Source: Paucibacter sp. Y2R2-4
GTDB lineage: Bacteria > Pseudomonadota > Gammaproteobacteria > Burkholderiales > Burkholderiaceae_C
Direction: 5' to 3'
Assembly (NCBI RefSeq): GCF_025717535.1
Contig: NZ_JAJIRO010000002.1
Coordinates: 248,001-312,000, forward strand
DNA length: 64,000 nt
Shown: positions 1-8,658 of the stretch, piece by piece
Position numbering within the stretch: position 1 is the stretch's first letter
Layout: each line of letters opens with the position of its first letter
Position numbers and translations under genes: made by a program
The notes under the pieces: generated by a model
Seen by the model: the letters and a program-made list of their open reading frames with translations, nothing else
Told to the model about the DNA's origin: nothing
The model's database searches: none

Positions 1-431
1 CCAGCCTCCGGGCGGGTCGCAGGGCTGGGTCGGTGCACGCCGCCGCTCTGCGCGACGACACTCAAATCCCTGGGTGGCGCCCCAGCACGACGGCGCAAGG
101 CCTCGCGGTGCAGCCAGAGCAAAAGTTCGGGCGGCAGCCAGCCACGCTCAAAATGGCCGCCGCTGAAGTACGCCGCCATCAGGCTGCGAGCCAGAGCGCT
201 ATGCCAGGTGCAACGGCCATTGAGTTCCGACACCGTCAAACTGGCATAGCCAAATGCATCCAAGGCCGAACGCGTCTTGGTCGGCGCCAAGCCTTTTGCA
301 GGCGGCTCGGCATCGGTCTGAATCTCGATGGATGGGGCGGCAGGCTTCATATGCTGAGAACTAACGCAAGCCTCATGCCATCTCTGCGCAGCGGCGCGCA
401 AAACGGGGCCTTTGGACGCCAGTGTCTGCAT
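1..431 (-). CDS. Unrecognised protein, N-terminal part only
   Basis: An open frame reads from an ATG at 431 to the left edge with no stop, giving about 143 residues of the N-terminus. The ATG is preceded by AAGGGG about ten bases upstream, a plausible ribosome site. The protein starts MQTLASKGPVLRAAA and has an Ala/Pro-rich first third, then a stretch with Cys-Thr-Trp-His and aromatic residues (LMAAYFSGGHF, then ELLLWLHREA) that looks like folded protein. No signal peptide or membrane segment is visible. It is divergent from the SPOR-domain gene at 612, so the 180 bases between them should hold two promoters. I do not recognise the family. A second in-frame ATG lies at 350. Confidence 0.5.
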   Translation of the reverse strand, partial: MQTLASKGPVLRAAAQRWHEACVSSQHMKPAAPSIEIQTDAEPPAKGLAPTKTRSALDAFGYASLTVSELNGRCTWHSALARSLMAAYFSGGHFERGWLPPELLLWLHREALRRRAGAPPRDLSVVAQSGGVHRPSPATRPEA

Positions 432-611
432 ATCGACAAATCCCCTTCTTATCGAGGCATCAAAACAGGGCTCCCCCGCTGACCTCGAGCCAGACTTCAG
501 GCACCATGGCGCAGTGACCCCTTGGCCCTCTTGCTCGCACGAGGCACCGCTGGGTCTGCGAGATACTTCCGACGGCTCCCCACCTAACCAACCCAACAAG
601 ACCGCGCGCCC

Positions 612-2387
612 ATGGATCGATTGGCCGAGCAAGTGGTGATCTGGCATAACCGCCATCCGCTCGCAAAACGGATCACCATTTATGACGTCCACACGATTGG
701 CGTCGTAGCCCTGCCCTTTATGCGCAGTGGGCCGGCCGCAGGCCATGGCGGACAAGGCCATGCGGCGGACCCGCGCGGCCCGATCGAGCCGGTGCTGACG
801 GATGAGATTTCCCCCGAGAGCCTGGCCGCCGCCTGGGATGACGAAAGCACGGTCGCCGCCAACACCAACGCGGCCCATCTCGACGCTCTGGCCGACCAAG
901 AAATACCGCCGCGCAAGCCGGCAAGTTCGGGTTTAAAAGGCCTGCTGGAGCGACTGGCTTTTTGGCGGCGCGGCTCTGGCGCGAATCAGTATGAAGCCCA
1001 CGGCGGTCAAATCTGGCCCGCCTTCAGCGAGCGTTTTGTGGCCGGTCTGTCGCCCAAGACCATCGCCCGATTCGCCCAAAAACAAGGCTATTCGACCCAA
1101 CCCGGCGATGCCACCTGGCCGCTGCGCATTGTGTCGATGGATGACGATCTGATGAGCCGGGGCGGCGCCAGCAGCGGCGGCGCTTGGCCTTTTGAGCTCT
1201 ATTTGATGAGTGCAGCCATCGACGCGGGCCGCTCGCGCAGCCGTGTGCTGATCGGGCGCGGTGGCCAACAGGCGCAAATTTTGGGTGGACGCTGTCTGAG
1301 CGGACCGCGCCTGGCCGTGGTGGGCTTGCTAACACTCAGCCTGATGGGCTTCGGCACCGCACTGCTGATCCCCGGCCTGATCGTGAAAAAGAGCAGCCGC
1401 AGTGCGGCGGCCGAGGAGGTGGTGATGGCCGCTTCAGCTGCGTCAGCCAATGGGTCGACAGAGTCGAGTGCATCTGCCTCTGCCTCTGCCCCTGCCTCTG
1501 CTGCCAGCGCTGCCACCATCGACCACGCAGCCGCTGCAGCCAGCGAAGCCGAAGGCCATGCCGATACGGCACCATCGACAGCACAAGCTACGACAGCGAC
1601 AGCTTCCGCCCCAGCGCTCAAGGCGCTAGCGGCGCCAGCCTTAGATCTCGCGGCCAGTGCAGCCGCACAACGTGAAGCCATGGCTGCTGCGGCAGCGGCT
1701 GCCGAGGCCGCCAAGTCCAGTGGAGGCAAACCGTCCGCAGCGGAGGCAGACGCCGAAGCCGGCATCGACAAAAATGCCCCGCGCCCGGACATCCGTCCCC
1801 TGATCGTCAAGCCCATTCCGGGTCGCAGCGCCCGGCCGCTGCTGGCACCACCGGGCGCATCCACAGCCGCTGGCAGCGAAGCCACGGAAGGCGACAAAGC
1901 TGAATCGAACTCAGGCGCTGCATCCGACAAAGCCGGCAAAGCGCTCAAGCCCGCGGATAAAGATAAGGAAAAAGACAAGGACAGCGCCGCCGCCAAAGCC
2001 GGCAGCAAGAAAGCTGCAGCGGGCAAAGAGCCCAGCCCCGCCGAACCGAGCGATGGCAAGAACTCGGCCGCGACGCCGACGGGCAGCGCCGCCAGCAAAT
2101 TGGAGGGCCCAGCAGCGGCCCGTGTTGCCAGCATGGCCAAGAAGCCTGTCGTGGCCCTGGTCGGGCCGGTCAGCGCCAACAAAGCCGAGGCCGAGGCCAC
2201 CCTGGAGCGCATGCGCACGCTGGTGGCGCCGACCCAGTCCGGCCGCAGCCCGATGCAGGCGCAGGTCTTCCAAACGCCAGAGGGCTATCGCCCTGCCCTG
2301 TGGCCTTTCGCCAGCCGCGAAGAAGCGCAGCTGATCAACGCCACCTTGGTCGCCCGCGGCATGCGCACACGGGCGGTGGATTTCTAA
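612..2387 (+). CDS. Membrane-anchored SPOR-domain protein
   Basis: A 591-residue protein with four parts. The N-terminal region of about 230 residues is soluble and of unknown fold. One hydrophobic helix follows at about 235-256 (VVGLLTLSLMGFGTALLIPG). A long Ala/Ser/Lys/Glu-rich linker at about 265-510 is probably disordered. The last 80 residues fit a SPOR domain (VVALVGPVSANKAEAEA to the end). SPOR domains bind denuded septal peptidoglycan, so the likely role is envelope or division related with the domain in the periplasm. The first codons (WHNRHPLAKRITIYDVHTIG) read as real coding sequence, which supports the ATG at 612, although no strong ribosome site precedes it. It converges on argJ with ten bases between the stops. 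The function of the N-terminal region is not known to me. Confidence 0.75.
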   Translation: MDRLAEQVVIWHNRHPLAKRITIYDVHTIGVVALPFMRSGPAAGHGGQGHAADPRGPIEPVLTDEISPESLAAAWDDESTVAANTNAAHLDALADQEIPPRKPASSGLKGLLERLAFWRRGSGANQYEAHGGQIWPAFSERFVAGLSPKTIARFAQKQGYSTQPGDATWPLRIVSMDDDLMSRGGASSGGAWPFELYLMSAAIDAGRSRSRVLIGRGGQQAQILGGRCLSGPRLAVVGLLTLSLMGFGTALLIPGLIVKKSSRSAAAEEVVMAASAASANGSTESSASASASAPASAASAATIDHAAAAASEAEGHADTAPSTAQATTATASAPALKALAAPALDLAASAAAQREAMAAAAAAAEAAKSSGGKPSAAEADAEAGIDKNAPRPDIRPLIVKPIPGRSARPLLAPPGASTAAGSEATEGDKAESNSGAASDKAGKALKPADKDKEKDKDSAAAKAGSKKAAAGKEPSPAEPSDGKNSAATPTGSAASKLEGPAAARVASMAKKPVVALVGPVSANKAEAEATLERMRTLVAPTQSGRSPMQAQVFQTPEGYRPALWPFASREEAQLINATLVARGMRTRAVDF

Positions 2388-2397
2388 AGAGGCTCGG

Positions 2398-3639
2398 TCA
2401 AGAGCGGTAGTCGGCGTTGATGCTGACGTAGTCGTGGCTCAGGTCGCAGGTCCAGACGGTAGCGCTGGCTTGGCCCCGGTTCAGGCTGACCCGCACGGTG
2501 ATCTCGGCTTGCTTCATGACGCGCTGGCCGTCTTCTTCGCGGTAGGCCGGATGGCGACCACCGGCCTGTACCACCAGCACCTCGTCCAGATGCATGTCGA
2601 TCAGGGTTTGGTCCAGATCGGCGATGCCGGCATAGCCCACCGCAGCCAAGATGCGGCCCAGATTCGGGTCACTGGCGAAGAAGGCCGTCTTGACCAGGGG
2701 TGAATGGGCAATGGCGTAGGCGGCCAATTTGCACTCGGCCTCATCGCGGCCGCCTTCGACCACGATGGTGATGAACTTGGTGGCGCCTTCGCCGTCACGC
2801 ACGATGGCTTGGGCCAGCCGCTGAGACACCTGGATCAGCGCGGCGCGCAAAATCTTGGCCTCGGCCGACTCCAGCGACTCGATGCGCGCATGGGCCGCTT
2901 TGTGCGTGGCGATCAGCACAAAGGAGTCATTGGTCGAGGTGTCGCCATCGATGGTGATGCGGTTGAATGAGGCGTCAGCCGCTTCGGTCACCAAGGCCTG
3001 CAGCAAGGCCGGGTTGATGTTGGCGTCGGTCGCCACATAGCCCAGCATGGTGGCCATATTCGGGCGGATCATGCCGGCGCCCTTGCTGATGCCGGTGAGG
3101 GTGACCGTTTGGCCTTGGATTTGCACCTGGGTGGACGCTGCCTTGGGCAAGGTGTCGGTGGTCATGATGCCCAGGGCGGCTTCGCCCCAGGCGTCCGGCC
3201 GCAAGGCCGAGATCGCAGCGGGCAGGCCTGCAATGATGCGGTCCACCGGCAAGGTCTCCATGATGACGCCGGTCGAAAACGGCAGGATCTGCTCGGGCTG
3301 CACGCCCATCAACTGCGCCAGCGCCTGGCAGCTTTGCTGCGCACGCGCCAAGCCATCGGCGCCGGTGCCAGCGTTGGCATTGCCGGTGTTGACCAAGATG
3401 GCGCGAATACCGGCGCCGCCCGCCGCCACGCCAGCCAAATGTTGACGGCAAATTTGCACGGGGGCCGCGCAAAAGCGATTGCTGGTGAACACCCCGGCCA
3501 CCGACGCGCCTTCATCGAGCGCGATCACGCTGAGGTCACGTCGATCCGCCTTACGGATGCCCGCCATGGTGATGCCCAATCGAACGCCTGGAACGGCATG
3601 CAAGGCGGTGGGATCGGGAGCGTTGAGGTTGACTGGCAT
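2398..3639 (-). CDS. argJ: ArgJ, glutamate N-acetyltransferase / ornithine acetyltransferase
   Basis: Cytoplasmic enzyme of the cyclic arginine pathway. It moves the acetyl group from N-acetylornithine to glutamate, and bifunctional members also acetylate glutamate from acetyl-CoA. At 413 residues it has the usual family length. The self-cleavage motif is present ([14 protein letters not shown]), with the expected cut between Ala196 and Thr197; Thr197 becomes the catalytic nucleophile of the beta chain. Family hallmarks such as [11 protein letters not shown] near residue 83 and the C-terminal [15 protein letters not shown] are intact. It lies 87 bases downstream of the serpin-like gene on the same strand and could be cotranscribed with it. 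Whether this copy is mono- or bifunctional cannot be told from sequence. Confidence 0.96.
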   Translation of the reverse strand: MPVNLNAPDPTALHAVPGVRLGITMAGIRKADRRDLSVIALDEGASVAGVFTSNRFCAAPVQICRQHLAGVAAGGAGIRAILVNTGNANAGTGADGLARAQQSCQALAQLMGVQPEQILPFSTGVIMETLPVDRIIAGLPAAISALRPDAWGEAALGIMTTDTLPKAASTQVQIQGQTVTLTGISKGAGMIRPNMATMLGYVATDANINPALLQALVTEAADASFNRITIDGDTSTNDSFVLIATHKAAHARIESLESAEAKILRAALIQVSQRLAQAIVRDGEGATKFITIVVEGGRDEAECKLAAYAIAHSPLVKTAFFASDPNLGRILAAVGYAGIADLDQTLIDMHLDEVLVVQAGGRHPAYREEDGQRVMKQAEITVRVSLNRGQASATVWTCDLSHDYVSINADYRS

Positions 3640-3726
3640 GGTGGGGCTGTAACGGGTTCAAGAAGTGGCCGGATTGTAGAAGCAGGCCTGCCCGCCGCAC
3701 GCTGTGAGCAAGGCCAGGATGCTGGC

Positions 3727-5157
3727 TTATTGCGCGCAGGGTGTGGCCGCCGCGTCGGCCAGCACATTCAAACTCAAGACCATGCGCTGGCGGTCCAGAA
3801 GCAGCAAAAAGCCGCTGCTGCTGGACAAGGCTGCATCGCAGGCCCCAGCGAAATTGAGATTTGGAGTTTCCAACCAAGTACTGCCGGATTGATAGCTAGG
3901 ACCGTAGGCGTTTTTCTCACTGCCGATCAAACTCAGCAAATGGGCCGAACGCAATTCCAAACCGCTGGCCTTGATTTGCAACCAGGCCGAAGGTGACTGA
4001 AAACGCGCATAGCTGCCACCGCCATCGAGCCCGCGCAGATCGGCGTTCACCTCGTCTTGCGCCAAGCGCAGCCCGCCACGCAGCAGCGGTGCTGCAACGT
4101 CGGCCGAAAGTTCCGTCTCCACCAAAGGCAAGAGCAACTCACCCGGCACCAAAGACTTGGCATCGGCCGCATTCAAAACCTGCAGCAAGGCGCTCTGCAA
4201 GCCAGTGGCCAAAAAGGCTTGCAAGCTCGCTGAGCTGGGGCGCAAATAGACCAGCAAAAACTCGTCTTGTTGCAGCACATCGGCAGTGAAGTCCTGGCCC
4301 TGGAAGCGCTGCACACCTTGGCGCAGGCGCAGCATGTCGACCCGACCCACGCGCCCCTTTTCATTGGTGAAGCGGCCCCTGGCCACCTCGATGCCCTCAG
4401 GCCATTGCAAGCGAGTGCGCAGGCTGTCCAGCACCAGCAAACGGGTCAAGACCGGAGGTGAGAACAAGGTGCTCAAGTCTGAGCTTTGTGACATCGCGCT
4501 TGGCAAAAGGCTTTGCAGGCTGCGCTTGAATTCGAGGTTTGCACCGTTCGCAAAGTCAGCTTCAGCGGCACGCCACTGCGTCAAACCCAAAGCACCGGAC
4601 AGCAAATCGCTGCTGGCCAAAAAGGCCGAGGAGAAGGTCTGTCCTGGCGGGGCCCACAGGTCTCGCTGCACCCAGCGACTGACCGATGCTTGTCGTGCCG
4701 CCGAAAGATTGGGCAAGAGGCTGGGGATTTGCGCCAGCGTCGCCCCAGAGGCTGCGGCACGCAACAACTGTTCAAGCGATGCGCTGAGCGCCGGCGAGGC
4801 CTGGGCATTGCCCAACCAAGCGCCTGCAGGGGCAGACGCTTGCAATTGGTTTATGGCCAGATTCAAACTGGCGTTTTGCAACATGCGAAGTTCGCTGTCG
4901 GACGCGCCGGCATTGGGGGCCGCTTGGCGCGTCAAGGCATAGGCGGAAAGACTGATGCGCGTGAGCTCGCCACCCTTATTGCCCGAGCCACTGCTCGCGC
5001 TGGCGCTCTCGGTCGGCGGACTCGGGTTCGGCGCCGACACGAGCGCGACTTCACTGCCACCGCCGCCTCCACAGCCTGCCAACAACAAGCACAGGGCGCT
5101 GACCGCCAAGCAGTGCGCCGCTCCTGCTTTCGCTGCACCGGGCAGGTCTCGACTCAC
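3727..5157 (-). CDS. Serpin-like lipoprotein (diverged)
   Basis: A 476-residue secreted protein. The N-terminus ends in LLLAGC with Cys29 as lipidation site, followed by a Gly and Pro/Ser-rich tether to about residue 62. The remainder follows the serpin pattern in order: LNLAINQL at 98 (helix A/B), ASPALSASLEQLLRAA then GAT at 138 (the N..SP.S.. / GA.G.T region), LLVLDSLRTRLQWPE at 240 with GRFTNEKGRVGRVDML at 261 (strand-rich core), LLVYLRPSSASLQAFL at 301, and GFLLLLDRQRMVLSLNVL at 449 (the PF.F.I.D...G..LF.G.. end). The usual EGTEAAAAT hinge of inhibitory serpins is not seen, so an inhibitor role is doubtful. The start is a GTG with GAGAGG six bases upstream. The fold call is by eye, and a structure prediction would settle it. 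Confidence 0.55.
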   Translation of the reverse strand: MSRDLPGAAKAGAAHCLAVSALCLLLAGCGGGGGSEVALVSAPNPSPPTESASASSGSGNKGGELTRISLSAYALTRQAAPNAGASDSELRMLQNASLNLAINQLQASAPAGAWLGNAQASPALSASLEQLLRAAASGATLAQIPSLLPNLSAARQASVSRWVQRDLWAPPGQTFSSAFLASSDLLSGALGLTQWRAAEADFANGANLEFKRSLQSLLPSAMSQSSDLSTLFSPPVLTRLLVLDSLRTRLQWPEGIEVARGRFTNEKGRVGRVDMLRLRQGVQRFQGQDFTADVLQQDEFLLVYLRPSSASLQAFLATGLQSALLQVLNAADAKSLVPGELLLPLVETELSADVAAPLLRGGLRLAQDEVNADLRGLDGGGSYARFQSPSAWLQIKASGLELRSAHLLSLIGSEKNAYGPSYQSGSTWLETPNLNFAGACDAALSSSSGFLLLLDRQRMVLSLNVLADAAATPCAQ

Positions 5158-5254
5158 AAAATGCCTCTCAATCGCCAGTCTATGCCGCTGGCGCAGTGAA
5201 TCGAGCGCCGCCTAAAAGTGAACCTGCAGGCTTGAATCGATCAAGCAATCAAAA

Positions 5255-5268
5255 GGCCCGCGCGGGCC
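5255..5268 (-). terminator. Rho-independent terminator downstream of sppA
   Basis: GGCCCG-CG-CGGGCC forms a short GC-rich stem that on the minus strand is followed directly by TTTTG. It lies about 110 bases past the sppA stop and before the serpin-like gene, so it would separate these two leftward transcripts. Confidence 0.6.
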
Positions 5269-5314
5269 GCATTTATAACTGCTGATCAGCACGGTGCCAC
5301 TCCCCCAGAAGGAC

Positions 5315-5351
5315 GAAGGGGAGGAGGTTCTGACTGAACCCCCTCCCCTTC
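5315..5351. repeat. Long imperfect hairpin just past the sppA stop
   Basis: GAAGGGGAGGAGGTTC (5315-5330) faces GAACCCCCTCCCCTTC (5336-5351) with a 5-base loop and one mismatch. There is no T-run on either strand, so it is more likely an mRNA 3' stabiliser or part of a tandem terminator with the hairpin at 5255 than a terminator by itself. Confidence 0.5.
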
Positions 5352-5375
5352 CAAAACAGCAAGTAGACGCGAGAT

Positions 5376-6395
5376 TCAGCGGATCGGCGCCATACCTCGC
5401 AAGGTCTTGACCGCGCCTTCGCCCATGGAGGCGCCAAAGCGCTTGGCCAGTCGTTCAGCCACATTGTCACGGGGCGTGTAGTCCACCACTTCCTCGGCCT
5501 TGACCACCTCGCGGGCGACAAAATCCAAGTTACCCAGATGGTCGGCCAAGCCCATCTTGACGGCTTGCTCACCGTTCCAGAACAGGCCGGAGAAGGTTTC
5601 GGGCGTTTCTTTCAGGCGCTTGCCGCGCCCTTCACGAACCACCGCGATGAATTGCTGATGAATCTGGTCCAACATCGCTTGCGCATAGGCTTGCTGACGC
5701 GGAGACACCGGGCTGAAGGGATCCAACATGCCCTTGTTATCGCCGGCCGTCATCAAGCGGCGCTCAACGCCGAGCTTATTCATCAGGCCGGTGAAACCAA
5801 AGCCGTCCATCAGCACGCCGATGGAGCCGACCACCGAGGCCTTGTCGACATAGATCTCATCCGCCGCGGCGGCGATGTAGTAAGCCCCCGAAGCACACAT
5901 CTCTTCCACCACGGCATAGACCTTCTTGCCATGCTTGAGCTTGAGGCGCTTGATTTCGTCATAGACGATGCCGGCCTGCACCGGGCTACCCCCCGGTGAA
6001 TTGATGCGCAGCACCACCGCTTGCGAGCCGCTGTCTTCAAAGGCGCTCTTCAAGGCGGAGAGCAACAACTCGGCGCTGGCCTCGGTGTCGGCCGCGATCT
6101 CACCACGCACTTCAACCAGGGCTGTATGCGGCGTGTTGGGCGACTGCATATGGTGGCGCTGCGAGTAAAAAGACCAGGCAATCAAGCCCAGCAGTGCCAG
6201 CCAAATCAGCCGGAAGAACAAACGCCAGCGACGCTCGCTGCGCTTGTCCAACAAGTACTCGCGAGCGAACTGGGCCAGCAGCGGCTCATAGGCATTCATA
6301 GCCGGCGCTTGCGGCTTGGCGGCCGGTGCCGCTTCGCCGCCCATATAGGGCTCAGGCATGGGCGGAGGCAGTTCGTCGTTAGGGCTATTGCTCAT
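5376..6395 (-). CDS. sppA: SppA-type signal peptide peptidase (S49)
   Basis: Inner-membrane serine protease that degrades cleaved signal peptides. It has 339 residues, the short single-domain form. A Pro/Ala-rich cytoplasmic start is followed by one membrane helix at about 57-77 (WRLFFRLIWLALLGLIAW), with the protease domain in the periplasm. The catalytic pair is visible: Ser169 in MCASGAYY and Lys221 in GDNKGMLDPF, 52 residues apart as in characterised short SppA proteins. The oxyanion-side motif INSPGGSP lies near 131. It is the last gene of a leftward run from rluC through the HAD phosphatase and the Rieske protein, with 28 bases between it and the Rieske gene. Confidence 0.93.
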   Translation of the reverse strand: MSNSPNDELPPPMPEPYMGGEAAPAAKPQAPAMNAYEPLLAQFAREYLLDKRSERRWRLFFRLIWLALLGLIAWSFYSQRHHMQSPNTPHTALVEVRGEIAADTEASAELLLSALKSAFEDSGSQAVVLRINSPGGSPVQAGIVYDEIKRLKLKHGKKVYAVVEEMCASGAYYIAAAADEIYVDKASVVGSIGVLMDGFGFTGLMNKLGVERRLMTAGDNKGMLDPFSPVSPRQQAYAQAMLDQIHQQFIAVVREGRGKRLKETPETFSGLFWNGEQAVKMGLADHLGNLDFVAREVVKAEEVVDYTPRDNVAERLAKRFGASMGEGAVKTLRGMAPIR

Positions 6396-6423
6396 TGTTC
6401 TTGTCTGGATGGTCTAGGTACGG

Positions 6424-6822
6424 TCAGTCTTCAAAAGCAGGCCGGGTGTCGCGAGAAGGATACCAATAGACGCGCCCCTCGCGCTCTTGTACGTCTAATT
6501 TGGTCAGCCCCATGCGGCCGCACATGCCGGTGACGCATCGCCCCGTCAGCGGGTCATAGACCGCGCCATGGATGGAGCACATAATGAAGCGCTTGTCGCC
6601 ATCCAGAAACTCGCCCTCTTGCCAGTCCATTTCGGTGGGCACATGGGCACAGCGATTCAAATAGGCCACCACCTGCCCGTCAAAACGCAGCGCAAAGGCG
6701 CGCGCCGGCTCGCGGTATTGCTGCACATCAAAGACATGGGCACGGCCGCGCTCCTGCAATTCTTCGGAAGTACACAAGGCCACGGGGGGCGGCAATTCGG
6801 GGCTGTTCATGGTTTCAGGCAT
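6424..6822 (-). CDS. Rieske [2Fe-2S] protein, NirD/ferredoxin-like
   Basis: A small 132-residue Rieske-fold protein with no membrane segment. Both cluster-binding boxes are present: Cys58-x-His60 (NRCAHVP) and Cys82-x2-His85 (MCSIHGAVYDPLTGRC). Soluble Rieske proteins of this size usually carry electrons to an oxygenase or reductase, but no such partner lies next to it. Its stable association with a phosphatase, rluC and sppA appears to be a positional feature of Burkholderiales and gives no substrate hint. The start overlaps the end of the HAD gene by eight bases; an alternative ATG exists four codons in, at 6810. Confidence 0.85.
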   Translation of the reverse strand: MPETMNSPELPPPVALCTSEELQERGRAHVFDVQQYREPARAFALRFDGQVVAYLNRCAHVPTEMDWQEGEFLDGDKRFIMCSIHGAVYDPLTGRCVTGMCGRMGLTKLDVQEREGRVYWYPSRDTRPAFED

Positions 6823-7474
6823 TCTTCAAAAGCCAGGCGTGCAACTCAGGCACCGTGTGGGCAATGTGCAGCGGGTCAAACTCAGCAAAGCTCTGATGAT
6901 CGTGAGCGCCGTAGGCCACGCCCAGGCTGGCCGTGCCTGCATTGCGAGCCAGTTGCAGGTCGTGGGTGGTGTCACCAATCATCAGGGTGCGCTCGGGCTC
7001 GACGCCAAACTCGCGCATCAACTCCATCAGCATCTGTGGATTGGGCTTGCCGGCGGTTTCATCAGCGGTGCGGGTGCCATCAAACACCGAGCGCAAGGTC
7101 TCCACCTGCAAAACCTCATTCAAACCTCTTCGGCTCTTGCCGGTCGCCACCGCCAGCCAGTGATGCCGAGCCTTCAGCGCGCCCAGCATCTCCAGCACAC
7201 CTTCAAACAAGGTGATCTCATGCTGGGCCGCGACATAGTGATGGCGATAGCGCTGCCCCAGTTCTGGGTAGCGCGCCGGCGACAAATCAGGCAAAGCATA
7301 AGCCAGGGCTTCGTTCAGGCCCATGCCGATCACATAGCTTGCGCGCTCATTGCTCGGCACTGTCAAGCCCAGATCAAGCGCCGCGGCCTGAATGCTGCGG
7401 GTGATCAAGGCGGTGGAGTCGAACAAGGTGCCGTCCCAATCAAAGACGATCAAGTCGAACTGCTGCGGTCTCAT
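6815..7474 (-). CDS. HAD-family phosphatase, phosphoglycolate phosphatase-like
   Basis: A 219-residue HAD hydrolase of the Gph/PGP type. Motif I is FDWDGTLFDS with nucleophile Asp12 and acid/base Asp14. A helical cap follows, a Lys in the ATGKSRRGL region serves as motif III, and MIGDTTHDLQLARNAG is motif IV. The likely substrate is 2-phosphoglycolate or another small phosphate ester in the cytosol. The start at 7474 is chosen because its ATG overlaps the rluC stop as ATGA; the frame is open 19 codons further upstream, but that stretch lies inside rluC. Substrate choice within this family cannot be read from sequence. Confidence 0.85.
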   Translation of the reverse strand: MRPQQFDLIVFDWDGTLFDSTALITRSIQAAALDLGLTVPSNERASYVIGMGLNEALAYALPDLSPARYPELGQRYRHHYVAAQHEITLFEGVLEMLGALKARHHWLAVATGKSRRGLNEVLQVETLRSVFDGTRTADETAGKPNPQMLMELMREFGVEPERTLMIGDTTHDLQLARNAGTASLGVAYGAHDHQSFAEFDPLHIAHTVPELHAWLLKNA

Positions 7475-8655
7475 GACGAGCGACCCTGGCCTTTGCCTTG
7501 ACTCTGTAAAGCCTGGATCAACTGCTGGCATTCCGACGGCAAAGGCGCCAGCAATTCCATTTCCTTGCCGCCCTCGCTGGGGTGAATGAAGCGCAGACGC
7601 TTGGCGTGCAGGAACATCCGATCAAAGCGCAGCGGTCCGCGCGCCAAGGCGCGGTTCGCCTCAAAGTCGCCGTACTTGGGATCACCGACGATGGCATGAC
7701 CCTCGTGGGCCAAATGGACGCGGATCTGGTGGGTGCGCCCGGTCTTGATGGTCACATCCAGCAGGCTGTGCTCACCCAAACGCTCCGCCACCCGAACCAA
7801 GCTGATAGACCGCTTGGCCTGATCCGCATGGACGTCTTTCGGGTCGGTCACCGCCCGAACCCAGCGCTCGCCATCGCTGCCGATGAACTTCAGCAAGGGT
7901 ACATCGATGACTTTTTTGTTCGCCGCCCATTCGCCGCCCACCAGGGCCGCATAGGTCTTGCCGGTTTCGCGCTCACGAAACTGATCTTGCAAAGCCACTA
8001 GAGCGCCGCGCTTCTTGGCGATCAAGAGCAGACCCGAGGTTTCTTTGTCCAGCCGATGCACCAACTCCAGGAACTTGGCAGTGGGACGGGCCTGCCGCAA
8101 CTGCTCGATCACACCGAAGCTGACGCCTGAGCCGCCGTGCACCGCCACGCCAGCCGGTTTGTTTATGGCCAGCAGGTAGTCATCTTCATAAATGACCGGA
8201 AACTCGCGCGGAGGCACAAACTCGGTCTTGGCCTCCACCCGTTCGGGCAGGCGCACCGGTGGAATGCGCACCTCGTCGCCCATTTCCAAACGAGTATCGG
8301 CCTGGGCTCGGCCCTTGTTGACGCGCACTTCGCCGGCCCGAATCACGCGGTAGACATGGGTTTTGGGCACGCCCTTCAACTCGCGCAGCAGGAAATTGTC
8401 CAAGCGCTGGCCGGCCGAAGCCTCGTCAATCACCAGGCGGCGCACCGTCGGTGCCACCGCAGCGGCTTCCGGCTGAGCCATCGGGGTGGGCTTGACAGGG
8501 GCGCCCTTGGGCGCCGCTGCAGAAGTCGGTACCCGCTCACCCAGCGGCCGCGAAACCCGGGGCTTTCGCGCTGCCGTTGCAGGCCGGGCGGGGCCGGATT
8601 TGCGGGTTTGTGTGGCGGCCGGCGCTTTGGCTTTAGCCCTTATAATGTTGCTCAC
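7471..8655 (-). CDS. rluC: RluC-type 23S rRNA pseudouridine synthase
   Basis: RNA-modifying enzyme predicted to convert uridines of 23S rRNA helix 39 and nearby (955, 2504 and 2580 in E. coli) to pseudouridine. An S4 RNA-binding domain (GQRLDNFLLRELKGVPKTHV) is followed by the RsuA/RluA catalytic domain with the signature HRLDKETSGLLL, whose Asp is catalytic. The start is taken at one of two adjacent GTG codons (8658 or 8655). The frame remains open upstream to 8946 but that part looks non-coding. The chosen start gives about 394 residues, with a basic Ala/Pro/Arg-rich N-terminal extension of roughly 75 residues that E. coli RluC lacks. It is divergent from rne, a common arrangement. Confidence 0.88.
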   Translation of the reverse strand: MSNIIRAKAKAPAATQTRKSGPARPATAARKPRVSRPLGERVPTSAAAPKGAPVKPTPMAQPEAAAVAPTVRRLVIDEASAGQRLDNFLLRELKGVPKTHVYRVIRAGEVRVNKGRAQADTRLEMGDEVRIPPVRLPERVEAKTEFVPPREFPVIYEDDYLLAINKPAGVAVHGGSGVSFGVIEQLRQARPTAKFLELVHRLDKETSGLLLIAKKRGALVALQDQFRERETGKTYAALVGGEWAANKKVIDVPLLKFIGSDGERWVRAVTDPKDVHADQAKRSISLVRVAERLGEHSLLDVTIKTGRTHQIRVHLAHEGHAIVGDPKYGDFEANRALARGPLRFDRMFLHAKRLRFIHPSEGGKEMELLAPLPSECQQLIQALQSQGKGQGRSS

Positions 8656-8658
8656 CAC

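Noticed and set aside
33-482. Plus-strand open frame at the left edge
   Set aside because: Lies opposite the minus-strand frame 1-431, which has a ribosome site and better protein-like composition.
1199-2218. Long open frame opposite the SPOR-domain linker
   Set aside because: Mirror image of the Ala/Ser-rich linker; its content is almost only Ala, Leu and Ser.
8641-8646. TATAAT as an rne promoter
   Set aside because: It lies within rluC, over 700 bases from rne, and has no -35 partner at 16-18 bases.
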